Assembly (NCBI GenBank): GCA_022511355.1
Contig: JAFLRS010000028.1
Location: forward strand, 1-16,360
Source: Alistipes sp.
GTDB lineage: Bacteria > Bacteroidota > Bacteroidia > Bacteroidales > Rikenellaceae
Length of the DNA stretch: 16,360 nt
Direction: 5' to 3'
Positions 1 to 7,288 of the stretch are shown piece after piece. A program made the position numbers and the translations under genes. The stretch's first letter is position 1; each line of letters begins with the position of its first letter. The notes below the pieces were generated by a model. The model was not told the DNA's origin and searched no databases. It saw only the letters and a list, made by a program, of their open reading frames with translations.

Positions 1-2
1 AG

Positions 3-68
3 CGTCACAAGATGGCGACACACAAGCGTAAGAAGCGTCTTCGCAAGAACCGTCACAAGAAGAAGTAG
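3..68 (+). CDS. 3' end of very small, highly basic ribosomal-type protein (AURKAIP1/COX24-like), partial
   Basis: The visible 21 codons encode almost only Lys, Arg and His, with the segment MATHKRKKRLRKNRHKKK followed by TAG at 66-68. The gene runs off the left edge; the in-frame residues before the ATG at 12 read RHK. This fits my memory of a Bacteroidota family of roughly 30 residues annotated as AURKAIP1/COX24-domain, related to the mitochondrial ribosomal protein mS38, in which a KRKRHK stretch precedes this one. The real start is therefore probably just outside the window and the ATG at 12 is internal. Such peptides are expected to bind rRNA in the small ribosomal subunit; that role is inferred from composition and family resemblance, not shown here. 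A strong terminator follows 28 bp after the stop, so the gene appears to end its own transcription unit. It is a gene easily missed by automated calling because of its size. Confidence 0.6.
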   Translation, partial: RHKMATHKRKKRLRKNRHKKK

Positions 69-96
69 CGGTTTGTCCGAAGGGACGTTGTGAGAT

Positions 97-146
97 TAAA
101 GCTGAGGGAGGCGTAACAGTCTCCTTTGGCTTTATCTTTCTTTATT
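97..146 (+). terminator. Rho-independent terminator after the small basic gene
   Basis: Bases 97-112 pair with 119-134 in a 16-bp stem, including four G-U wobbles, around the 6-nt loop GTAACA (113-118). The T-rich run TCTTTCTTTATT follows directly. The position, just after the stop codon at 68 and before the RNase G start at 180, fits the end of the upstream unit. A smaller hairpin, GTCC-GAAG-GGAC at 75-86, lies between the stop codon and this stem. Confidence 0.8.
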
Positions 147-179
147 CGGATTTATACAGAAGCTCAGAAACTTTGAATT

Positions 180-1733
180 ATGAATCGTGAATTGATTATT
201 AGCGTAAGTCCGGCCGAGATGACCATTGCTCTGTGCGAGGACAAGGTTCTCGTTGAGTTGAACAAGGAGCAGACTCAGACGGGCTTTGCGGTAGGAGACA
301 TATATCTGGGCAAGGTACGTAAGATAATGCCGGGTCTGAATGCGGCATTCGTGAATGTGGGTCACGAACGCGATGCCTTCATCCACGTGTTCGACATGGG
401 TCCGCATTTCGAAACGCTGCAGAAGATAGCCGACAGCTATCGCGGCGGCAAGCGGGGGCTGAAGCTCGAGACGATGAAGCTGCCCGATTCGGTAATCAAC
501 GGGCGCACGGCGAAGATAGGCGACCATTTGAGTGTGGGTCAGCAGATAGTGGTGCAGATAGCCAAGGAGGCCATATCGACCAAAGGTCCGCGGCTTACGG
601 CTGAGATTTCGCTGGCCGGCCGCAATGTGGTTTTGGTGCCGTTTTCGTCGAAGGTTTTCATCTCGCAGAAGATTCGTTCGAAGGAGGACCGCAAGCGGTT
701 GAAGAAGGCCGCTTCGGATGTGTTGCCCGAGAATTTCGGCGTGATAGTGCGCACGGCGGCCGAACACGCCGATGATTTGGATGTTCAGCAGGATATTCTG
801 TCGTTGGTCGAGAAGTGGCGCGCGACGTTCCGCAACATCCGCGAGTCGGAGGCTCCGGCGCTGCTGATGAACGAGATGAGCCGTGCGAACACGATTATTC
901 GCGACACGCTCGACGGGTCGTTCTCGCAGATAGTGGTCGATGACGAAGCGATGTACAACAGCATACGCAGTTACATCCGCATCGTGGACCCCGAACGCGA
1001 GAAGATTGTAAAGCTCTATCGCGGAGCTGTTCCCATGTTCGACGACCTCGACATTACGCGTCAGATAAAGTCGCTTTTCGCGAAGTACGTATCGCTGAAG
1101 CGGGGAGCCTATCTGATTATCGAACACACCGAGGCCATGCACGTCATAGATGTCAATTCGGGTCACCGCACGAAAGCCGAGGATGACCAGGAGCAGACGG
1201 CCATGGAGGTGAACCGTATGGCTGCCCACGAGATTGCGCGTCAGTTGCGTCTGCGCGATTTGGGCGGCATCATCATAGTCGATTTCATCGACCTGCACAA
1301 GGCGCAGAACCGTCAGGCTCTCTACGACCAGATGGTGCAGGAGATGGCCTCCGACAAGGCGAAGCACACGGTGCTGCCGCTTACGAAGTTCGGACTGATG
1401 CAGATTACGCGTCAGCGCATACGCCCTGCGGCGATGCGTTCCACGCAGGATGTTTGTCCCACCTGCAACGGAACCGGAAAGGTGGAACCTACCGTATTGT
1501 TGGACAAAAAGATTGAAAACCGCATATCGTATCTGGCACAGGATTGCCGCCGCAAGTTCGTGCGGTTGCGCGTCAGCCCGTATGTCGCGGCCTATTTGCG
1601 CCGCGGAGCATTGTCGCTGCGTCTGCGCTGGATGATGCGATACGGTATTTGGATTGCTCTGCGCAGCGACGACGGTCTGGGCATCATCGATGTCCGCTAC
1701 TGCAACCGCAGCGGCGAGGAGCTGAAGGATTAA
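180..1733 (+). CDS. rng: Ribonuclease G (RNase E/G family endoribonuclease)
   Basis: A 517-residue protein of the RNase E/G family, a cytoplasmic endonuclease that matures 16S rRNA 5' ends and starts decay of some mRNAs by cutting AU-rich single-stranded RNA. The length is close to E. coli RNase G (489 aa), and there is no long C-terminal scaffold as in RNase E. The N-terminal part (about 1-130) has the S1-type fold, with GDIYLGKV and AAFVNVG blocks. The DNase I-like catalytic part carries the two metal-binding aspartates in HVIDVNSG (Asp324) and IIIVDFIDL (Asp368). CPTCNG (Cys426, Cys429) is the zinc-link motif that joins protomers in the tetramer. The ATG at 180 gives the family-typical N-terminus; no Shine-Dalgarno precedes it, only AT-rich sequence, which is normal in this phylum. 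It follows a terminator and lies 47 bp before mfd in the same direction, so the two may be co-transcribed. Confidence 0.95.
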   Translation: MNRELIISVSPAEMTIALCEDKVLVELNKEQTQTGFAVGDIYLGKVRKIMPGLNAAFVNVGHERDAFIHVFDMGPHFETLQKIADSYRGGKRGLKLETMKLPDSVINGRTAKIGDHLSVGQQIVVQIAKEAISTKGPRLTAEISLAGRNVVLVPFSSKVFISQKIRSKEDRKRLKKAASDVLPENFGVIVRTAAEHADDLDVQQDILSLVEKWRATFRNIRESEAPALLMNEMSRANTIIRDTLDGSFSQIVVDDEAMYNSIRSYIRIVDPEREKIVKLYRGAVPMFDDLDITRQIKSLFAKYVSLKRGAYLIIEHTEAMHVIDVNSGHRTKAEDDQEQTAMEVNRMAAHEIARQLRLRDLGGIIIVDFIDLHKAQNRQALYDQMVQEMASDKAKHTVLPLTKFGLMQITRQRIRPAAMRSTQDVCPTCNGTGKVEPTVLLDKKIENRISYLAQDCRRKFVRLRVSPYVAAYLRRGALSLRLRWMMRYGIWIALRSDDGLGIIDVRYCNRSGEELKD

Positions 1734-1736
1734 GCG

Positions 1737-1776
1737 CGTCGGACCCTGCCTGCAAGGAGGAGGGCCCCGACGGTTT
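1737..1776 (+). promoter_or_regulatory. GC-rich hairpin in the rng-mfd gap covering an AAGGAGG motif
   Basis: CGTCGG (1737-1742) pairs with CCGACG (1767-1772), CCCT (1744-1747) with AGGG (1761-1764), and CCT (1749-1751) with AGG (1758-1760), with small bulges. The 3' arm and loop contain AAGGAGGAGG (1754-1763), a perfect anti-16S match lying 17 nt before the mfd ATG. Only TTTGATA follows the stem, so it is a weak terminator at best. It may act as an attenuator, an RNA-processing site or a translational control element; none of these can be told apart from sequence alone. Confidence 0.35.
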
Positions 1777-1780
1777 GATA

Positions 1781-4700
1781 ATGAAGGATATATTAAAATT
1801 GTTCGAGACTTCCGCACCTTTGGGAGAGTTGTGCGGAGTGTTGAAAAAAGGAGTCCCTACCGTCCGTCTCGATGAGATGGTCGGCGGGGCTTTTTCGCTC
1901 TATGCGGCCGAAGCGGTGCGTCGTTGCGGAGGTGTTCACATCTTCGTGGCCGAGGACAGGGATGCGGCAGCCTATCTGATGAACGATTTCTACGCTTTGG
2001 TCGATGAGCGCAACGTGCTGTTTCTGCCTTCGTCCTACAAGCGGTCGATTCGTTACGGCAGCGAGGACACTCAGGGAGCCGTGCTGCGCACCAACGCCAT
2101 AAATGCGTTGAGCAATCGCGAGTCTGCGTCGGACGGTTCCGATTTCATGATAGTCTGCACCTATCCCGAGGCGTTGGCCGAATCGGTATTGTCGCCCGAG
2201 GGTATGCGCGGGGAGCGTCTGACCGTGAAGGTGGGCGACACGATGCCGATTGCGGAGTTGGAGGAGCGTCTCGAACGTATGGGATTCGCGCCGGTGGATT
2301 TCGTCTATGAGCCGGGTCAGTATTCGGTTCGCGGCGGCATTGTCGATGTATTTTCATATTCGGAGAGCAAGCCTTTCCGTCTTGACTTTTTCGGCGACGA
2401 GATAGATTCGGTGCGTCGGTTCGAGATTTCGAGTCAGTTGTCGTCGGAGCGTACCGGTCGTGCCGACATCATTCCCGACATGAAGAATCGTGCCGGCGAG
2501 CGGGTTTCGTTCGCGCGGTTCACGAAGGGTGCGGCGTGGTGGTTTTTCGATGCCGATTACGCATTGCGCCGTGTGGACGACCTGCGCAAAAAACTGCTTG
2601 CCGAGCTTGAGAATCCGGCCGGAATCGACGAATTGGTAACGAGCCGCAAGGCTCTGCTTGCCGATTTGTGCGACAATCGGATGATATTGCTGCGCAACAA
2701 TTTGCCGGAGCGGCCGTGCGGTCGGACGATAATATTTTCCACTTCGCCTCAGCCTTCGTTCAACAAGAATTTCGAACTGCTGGCCGACGACATTGCCGCC
2801 CGCACGGAGCAGGGCTACAAATGTCATATTTTGTCGGAGAACCGTGCGCAGATAGAGCGTTTGGATAATATTTTCCACCGTTCGGGCCGCGGGTCGGTGA
2901 AGATGGAGCCGATATTGATAACTCTTCATGACGGTTTCGTGGACCACGATTTGAAGCGTTGTTTCTATGTCGATCACCGCATTTTCGACCGTTATCAGCG
3001 CTATCGCATCAACGGCGAAATCAAGCGCGACGAGCAGATGACCGTCGCCGAACTCAATTCGCTGAAGGTGGGCGACTATGTGGTTCACATCGACCACGGA
3101 GTGGGTCGTTTCGGGGGTTTGGTGAAAATCGAGGAGAACGGCAAGGTTCACGAGGCCATCAAGCTGGTGTACAAGGACAACGATGTTCTTTTCGTGAATG
3201 TGCATTCGCTGCATCGCATTTCGCGCTACAAGAGCGGCGACGGCGAACCTCCGAAGATTTACAAACTGGGCGGCGGTGCATGGCAGAAGTTGAAGAATGC
3301 CACCAAGAAGGCGGTCAAGGATATTTCGCGCGAGTTGATAATGCTCTATGCGCGTCGCAAGGCGAGCAAGGGGTTTGCATTTTCGCCCGACAGCTATCTG
3401 CAACAGGAGTTGGAGGCGTCGTTCATGTGGGAGGACACGCCCGACCAGCAGGCGGCAGCCGAGGCCGTGAAGCGCGACATGGAGTCGGAGCAGCCGATGG
3501 ACCGTTTGGTTTGCGGCGATGTGGGCTTCGGCAAGACGGAGGTGGCCATTCGTGCTGCATTCAAGGCTGCGGCCGACGGCAAGCAGACGGCGGTTTTGGT
3601 GCCGACGACCATTCTGGCCTTGCAGCATTACCGTTCATTTTCGGAGCGTATGCGCGATATGCCGGTTCGTATCGAGTATCTCAACCGCACCAAGTCGGCG
3701 AAGGAGACCCGACGCATTTTGGATGATTTGGCTTCGGGAGCTGTCGATATTCTGATAGGCACGCACAAGATTTTGGGCAAGTCGGTGGAGTTTCACGATT
3801 TGGGTCTGCTCATCATCGACGAGGAGCAGAAGTTCGGCGTGGCGGCCAAGGAGAAGCTTACGCAGATGAGCGTCAATGTCGATACGCTCACGCTGACAGC
3901 CACTCCCATTCCGCGCACGCTGCAATTTTCGCTTATGGGTTCGCGCGACCTGTCGATAATTTCGACTCCGCCGCCCAACCGCCGTCCGATAGTCACCGAA
4001 TCGCACGTATATTCGGACGAGCTGCTGCGCGATGCGGTGGAGGCCGAGTTGTCGCGCGGCGGTCAGGTCTTTCTGGTACACAACAAGATAGAGGAGTTGT
4101 CTGTTTTGAGCGGACGTGTGTCGCGTCTGTGTCCGAAGGCGAGGGTGAGGACGGCTCACGGCCGCATGAAGGCCGAGGAGATGGAGAAGACGCTGATGGA
4201 TTTCATTTACGGCGATTTCGATGTGCTGGTATCGACGACGATAGTCGAGAACGGCATCGACATTCCGAATGTGAATACGATAATCGTGAACGAGGCTCAG
4301 AATTTCGGATTGAGCGAGCTGCATCAGTTGCGTGGGCGCGTTGGCCGCAGCGACCGCAAGGCGTATTGTTATCTGCTTACGCCTCCCGACGAGTTTCTTA
4401 CGGAGGATGCGCGCCGTCGTCTGCGAGCCATCGAGGAGTTTTCCGATTTGGGTTCGGGTTTCAACATTGCCATGCAGGATTTGGACATTCGCGGAGCCGG
4501 CAATCTGTTGGGGGCCGAGCAGAGCGGATTCATTGCCGACATCGGATTCGAGACCTACCGCCGCATAATGGAGGAGGCGATAGCCGAGCTGCGCAGCGAG
4601 GGTCTGGATGTATCGGGTCTTTCGCAGGATGAGCGCAGCGAGGTTGAGAAGATCGATTATCTGACCGATGCGCTTATCGAGATAGCTGTGCCGGCGGAGT

Positions 4701-5107
4701 TGCCCGAGAATTATGTACGTCGTCAGGACGAGCGTTTGCGGCTCTACCGCGAGTTGGATTCGCTGCGTACCGATGCCGAACTGGAGGGTTTTGCCGCGCG
4801 TCTTAAGGACCGTTTCGGCGAGTTGCCTCAGGCTGCCGTCGAGTTGTTGAATGTAGTTCGTCTGCGTCGTGAGGCGATACGTTTGGGCATGGAGCGCGTA
4901 AAGATAAAGAACGGATTGATGATTGTGCAGTTCATCGGCGACAATGATTCTCCGTTCTACAAGAGCGAAGTTTTTTCGGAGATGCTGCGCAAGGTGGTGT
5001 CGGTTCCCGACCGTTTCGTGCTGAAACAGAATGAGGGACGGCTGCGGATGACGATACGCCGGGTGGATAGCGTGAAGGAGGGTTTGACCGTGTTGCGCGG
5101 ATTGTAA
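1781..5107 (+). CDS. mfd: Transcription-repair coupling factor Mfd
   Basis: A 1108-residue SF2 ATPase (E. coli Mfd is 1148) that pushes stalled RNA polymerase off DNA and recruits UvrA for strand-specific nucleotide excision repair. The N-terminal third is the UvrB-like UvrA-binding region. A CarD-type RNA-polymerase-interaction domain starts near residue 425 (VGDYVVHIDHGVGRFGG). The translocase has Walker A GDVGFGKTE (579-587, Lys585), DEEQ (680-683), TATPIPRTL, and motif VI QLRGRVGR (849-856); the C-terminal TRCF domain follows near residues 985-1075. All key motifs are intact. I chose ATG 1781 because it begins the usual family N-terminus and lies after the rng stop; the frame is open further upstream but only by running through rng. 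The gene starts 47 bp after rng and ends 12 bp before coaX, consistent with read-through transcription. Confidence 0.97.
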   Translation: MKDILKLFETSAPLGELCGVLKKGVPTVRLDEMVGGAFSLYAAEAVRRCGGVHIFVAEDRDAAAYLMNDFYALVDERNVLFLPSSYKRSIRYGSEDTQGAVLRTNAINALSNRESASDGSDFMIVCTYPEALAESVLSPEGMRGERLTVKVGDTMPIAELEERLERMGFAPVDFVYEPGQYSVRGGIVDVFSYSESKPFRLDFFGDEIDSVRRFEISSQLSSERTGRADIIPDMKNRAGERVSFARFTKGAAWWFFDADYALRRVDDLRKKLLAELENPAGIDELVTSRKALLADLCDNRMILLRNNLPERPCGRTIIFSTSPQPSFNKNFELLADDIAARTEQGYKCHILSENRAQIERLDNIFHRSGRGSVKMEPILITLHDGFVDHDLKRCFYVDHRIFDRYQRYRINGEIKRDEQMTVAELNSLKVGDYVVHIDHGVGRFGGLVKIEENGKVHEAIKLVYKDNDVLFVNVHSLHRISRYKSGDGEPPKIYKLGGGAWQKLKNATKKAVKDISRELIMLYARRKASKGFAFSPDSYLQQELEASFMWEDTPDQQAAAEAVKRDMESEQPMDRLVCGDVGFGKTEVAIRAAFKAAADGKQTAVLVPTTILALQHYRSFSERMRDMPVRIEYLNRTKSAKETRRILDDLASGAVDILIGTHKILGKSVEFHDLGLLIIDEEQKFGVAAKEKLTQMSVNVDTLTLTATPIPRTLQFSLMGSRDLSIISTPPPNRRPIVTESHVYSDELLRDAVEAELSRGGQVFLVHNKIEELSVLSGRVSRLCPKARVRTAHGRMKAEEMEKTLMDFIYGDFDVLVSTTIVENGIDIPNVNTIIVNEAQNFGLSELHQLRGRVGRSDRKAYCYLLTPPDEFLTEDARRRLRAIEEFSDLGSGFNIAMQDLDIRGAGNLLGAEQSGFIADIGFETYRRIMEEAIAELRSEGLDVSGLSQDERSEVEKIDYLTDALIEIAVPAELPENYVRRQDERLRLYRELDSLRTDAELEGFAARLKDRFGELPQAAVELLNVVRLRREAIRLGMERVKIKNGLMIVQFIGDNDSPFYKSEVFSEMLRKVVSVPDRFVLKQNEGRLRMTIRRVDSVKEGLTVLRGL

Positions 5108-5119
5108 ATCGGGGGAGAT

Positions 5120-5848
5120 ATGAATTTGTTGATAGACATAGGCAATACGATGACCAAATTTGTCGTTATAGACAAAAGCGGTATTGTCGCGCGCGGGAGT
5201 ACGGAGCGTATGACCGAGGAGGAGATGGATGCCGTATTGAAGCGTTATCCGTTCATTGACAAGGCCATAGTATCCTCGACGGGGGCTGACGGCGACCGTG
5301 TTTTCGGCATGACGGCGGCTCGAGTGAGTCGGACTCTGCGTCTGACCTCTTCGACTCCGATGCCGATACGCAACGGTTACGGGACGCCCGCGACGCTGGG
5401 TGCCGACCGATTGGCGGCGGCGGTCGGGGCGCAGGTGTTATACGGACGCCGCAATATGCTGATTGTCGATTTCGGCACGGCCATTACGGTCGATTTGGTG
5501 GTGGACGGCGAGTTTCGCGGAGGCAATATTTCTCCGGGTGCGGGAGCGCGGTTCAGGGCGTTGCACGAATACACTTCGTCGCTGCCGCTTTGCGGGGCTA
5601 CCGACGAGAGGGCGGAGTACGGAACCACTACCCGTCAGGCCGTGGAGCAGGGCGTAATGACCGGCATTGCGCACGAAATAGAGGGTTATATGGCCGATTT
5701 TGGAGCCCGATATGAAAATTTATGCACAATTTTCACGGGTGGGGACGCAATTTTTTTTGATAAAAGGATTAAAAATACGATATTTGCAAGTCGAGACTTG
5801 CTTTTTGCGGGTCTTAACGCAATTTTGGAATATAATGTCAAAGATTGA
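5120..5848 (+). CDS. coaX: Type III pantothenate kinase
   Basis: A 242-residue cytoplasmic ASKHA-fold kinase that phosphorylates pantothenate, the first step of CoA synthesis; this family needs a monovalent cation and is not feedback-inhibited by CoA. The N-terminal phosphate loop is DIGNT (6-10). GADR (94-97) and DFGTA (117-121) carry the catalytic and cation-binding acidic residues, and GGNISPGAGAR follows as the pantothenate-side block. FTGGDA near the C-terminus is the usual adenosine-side loop. The start follows a GGGGGAG purine run, 12 bp after mfd. The last ~45 codons are markedly A/T-rich compared with the rest of the gene, include an eight-T run (5751-5758), and appear to double as promoter sequence for the next gene, which overlaps this one by 14 bp. 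Confidence 0.95.
   Translation: MNLLIDIGNTMTKFVVIDKSGIVARGSTERMTEEEMDAVLKRYPFIDKAIVSSTGADGDRVFGMTAARVSRTLRLTSSTPMPIRNGYGTPATLGADRLAAAVGAQVLYGRRNMLIVDFGTAITVDLVVDGEFRGGNISPGAGARFRALHEYTSSLPLCGATDERAEYGTTTRQAVEQGVMTGIAHEIEGYMADFGARYENLCTIFTGGDAIFFDKRIKNTIFASRDLLFAGLNAILEYNVKD
5756..5786 (+). promoter_or_regulatory. Candidate internal promoter for the outer-membrane protein gene
   Basis: TTTG at 5756-5759 is followed after 19 bp by GATATTTG at 5779-5786, which matches the Bacteroidota -33/-7 pattern (TTTG, 19 bp, TAnnTTTG) except for the first -7 base. Transcription would start near 5792, giving a leader of about 43 nt before the ATG at 5835. The surrounding coaX codons are unusually AT-rich, which supports a second role for this stretch. 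The single mismatch in the -7 box keeps confidence modest. Confidence 0.4.
5786..5806 (+). terminator. Terminator-like hairpin inside the coaX 3' end
   Basis: GCAAGTC (5786-5792) and GACTTGC (5795-5801) are perfect inverted arms separated by GA, and five T residues follow (5802-5806). As RNA the stem would be 6 bp with a CGAG tetraloop. It could end part of the transcription coming from mfd-coaX, or it could be an operator or a 5' leader structure at the start of the mRNA from the candidate promoter just upstream. The stem is short for a strong terminator. Confidence 0.35.
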
Positions 5849-7238
5849 AAGATATTCGGTAATCGGGCCGAAATGGCTTAAGGGTGTTGTTGCGATGCTT
5901 ATTGCGGTCGCGGCGGCGCTGCCGGCATACGATGCGGCGGCACAGACCGGCAGCACCAACTCCTATTCGCCCTATTCGATGTTCGGAATCGGTGAGCTGA
6001 GTACTCAGGGTTCGCTGCCCATGCGTTCGATGGGAGGCGTAGGCGTGGCATGGCGCAGCTCGTCGGTAGCGAGTCTGCTCAATCCCGCGGGTTACAGTGC
6101 CACCGCTCGCAAGAGTATGATTTTCAACTTCGGAGCCGAGGGTATGCATATCGATAACACGCAGAAGAAGTATGCGGCCGACGGCAGCTATACGGGACTT
6201 GCCCGCGGTGCCAAGAATTCGGCCAACTTCCACGACATATCGTTGCAGATTCCGCTTGCAAAGGGTCTCGGATTGGGCATAAGCCTTACGCCTTACAGCA
6301 GTGTCGGTTACAATATGACGGTATTCGAAGGGGATGAAGGCGTATGGGGCGATGTGGGCCGTGTCCGCCACTCCTATTCGGGCGAGGGCGACATTACCGA
6401 GGTGAAACTCGGCGTCGGCTGGGAGTTCGTCAAGGGTCTGTCGGCGGGTGTGGCCGCAATGTACTACTGGGGCGATATCGACCGTTCCTACGGAACCGCG
6501 GTGGTGAACAATGTAACGGGTATGGGTTCTTTCTCATCGACTGTCGGAAACGACAATTACAGCGTCTCGAACGTCAAATTTCAGGCGGGAGTCCAGTATA
6601 ACATCATTTCGAATTCGAAGCGTATGCTGACCGTGGGTGCCACCTATGATTTGGGCGGCAGTCTGAAGCCGAAAATCACCAGAACGGTCTACAACAGCGA
6701 CCTCAATTCGACGGATGTGGTCAAGGAGAAGGAGCGCGGTCAGATTCGTCTGCCCGAACAGTGGGCCGGCGGAATCTTCTACAAGGATGCCCGCTGGGCG
6801 GCGGGAGTCGATTACGTCTACCGCAACTGGAGCGGACACAACCGCAATACTCCCGTCGAGATTATCTTCGGAGGCATGGAAGTAGGATATGTCGATACGC
6901 ATACTATCAAGGCCGGAATCGAATTTACGCCCAACCGTTTCGACGTGCGCAGCTATTTCAGCCGAATGTCCTATCGTGCGGGATTCCGTCTCGGGGATTA
7001 TTATCAGTCGTTCGGCGGCGAGAAGCTGGGCGAGTATGCGGTTACGATGGGTATAGGATTTCCGGTGAAGTTCCTCGGTTCGTCCTACATCGATTTCGGG
7101 CTGGAGTACGGCGGCCGCGGTTCGCACAAGAAGCTTTCGGAGACGGTCGGACTTGTCAAGCAGCAGTATTTCAAGATTGCGATAGGAATCTCGATGTTCG
7201 GCACCGATGACTGGTTTGTGAGATTCAAGTACGATTGA
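5835..7238 (+). CDS. Predicted outer-membrane beta-barrel protein (OMPP1/FadL-like), function unknown
   Basis: A 467-residue exported protein. The first ~37 residues form a long signal peptide: basic start, hydrophobic VVAMLIAVAAALPA, and likely cleavage at AAAQ. The mature start has SPYSMFGIGEL, RSMGGVGVAW and LLNPAGYSA, the pattern seen at the N-terminus of Bacteroidota barrels related to the OMPP1/FadL family. The rest is alternating hydrophobic/polar strands rich in Gly, Tyr and Ser (such as LGLGISLTPYSSVGYN and KLGVGWEFVKGLSAGVAAMYYWG), ending in WFVRFKYD. No enzyme motif is seen. The start at ATG 5835 overlaps coaX by 14 bp; an in-frame upstream start at 5700 is rejected because it lies deep in coaX and would bury the signal peptide. 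The gene sits between coaX and a secreted TPR-like gene that precedes lptC. An import or structural role in the outer membrane is inference. Confidence 0.75.
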   Translation: MSKIERYSVIGPKWLKGVVAMLIAVAAALPAYDAAAQTGSTNSYSPYSMFGIGELSTQGSLPMRSMGGVGVAWRSSSVASLLNPAGYSATARKSMIFNFGAEGMHIDNTQKKYAADGSYTGLARGAKNSANFHDISLQIPLAKGLGLGISLTPYSSVGYNMTVFEGDEGVWGDVGRVRHSYSGEGDITEVKLGVGWEFVKGLSAGVAAMYYWGDIDRSYGTAVVNNVTGMGSFSSTVGNDNYSVSNVKFQAGVQYNIISNSKRMLTVGATYDLGGSLKPKITRTVYNSDLNSTDVVKEKERGQIRLPEQWAGGIFYKDARWAAGVDYVYRNWSGHNRNTPVEIIFGGMEVGYVDTHTIKAGIEFTPNRFDVRSYFSRMSYRAGFRLGDYYQSFGGEKLGEYAVTMGIGFPVKFLGSSYIDFGLEYGGRGSHKKLSETVGLVKQQYFKIAIGISMFGTDDWFVRFKYD

Positions 7239-7288
7239 TGAATGGAGAGTTTGAATAATTGAAAACATCAGATAAAAAGTAAACTACT

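Noticed and set aside
145..175. Promoter for rng giving a leaderless mRNA (TTCG-19 bp-AAACTTTG)
   Set aside because: Both boxes carry mismatches and the predicted start would fall on the ATG; not enough to call.
1544..1780. Upstream extension of mfd to 1544
   Set aside because: The frame is open only because it runs through rng in another frame; the family N-terminus begins at ATG 1781.
132..1817. Long minus-strand open frame of 561 codons opposite rng
   Set aside because: It is the antisense shadow of rng, produced by codon bias; the translation is low-complexity in His, Arg and Leu with no recognisable family, whereas the + strand has full RNase G motifs.
5700..5834. Start of the barrel protein at 5700
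   Set aside because: It would overlap coaX by about 150 bp and put 45 residues in front of a clear signal peptide that begins at ATG 5835.
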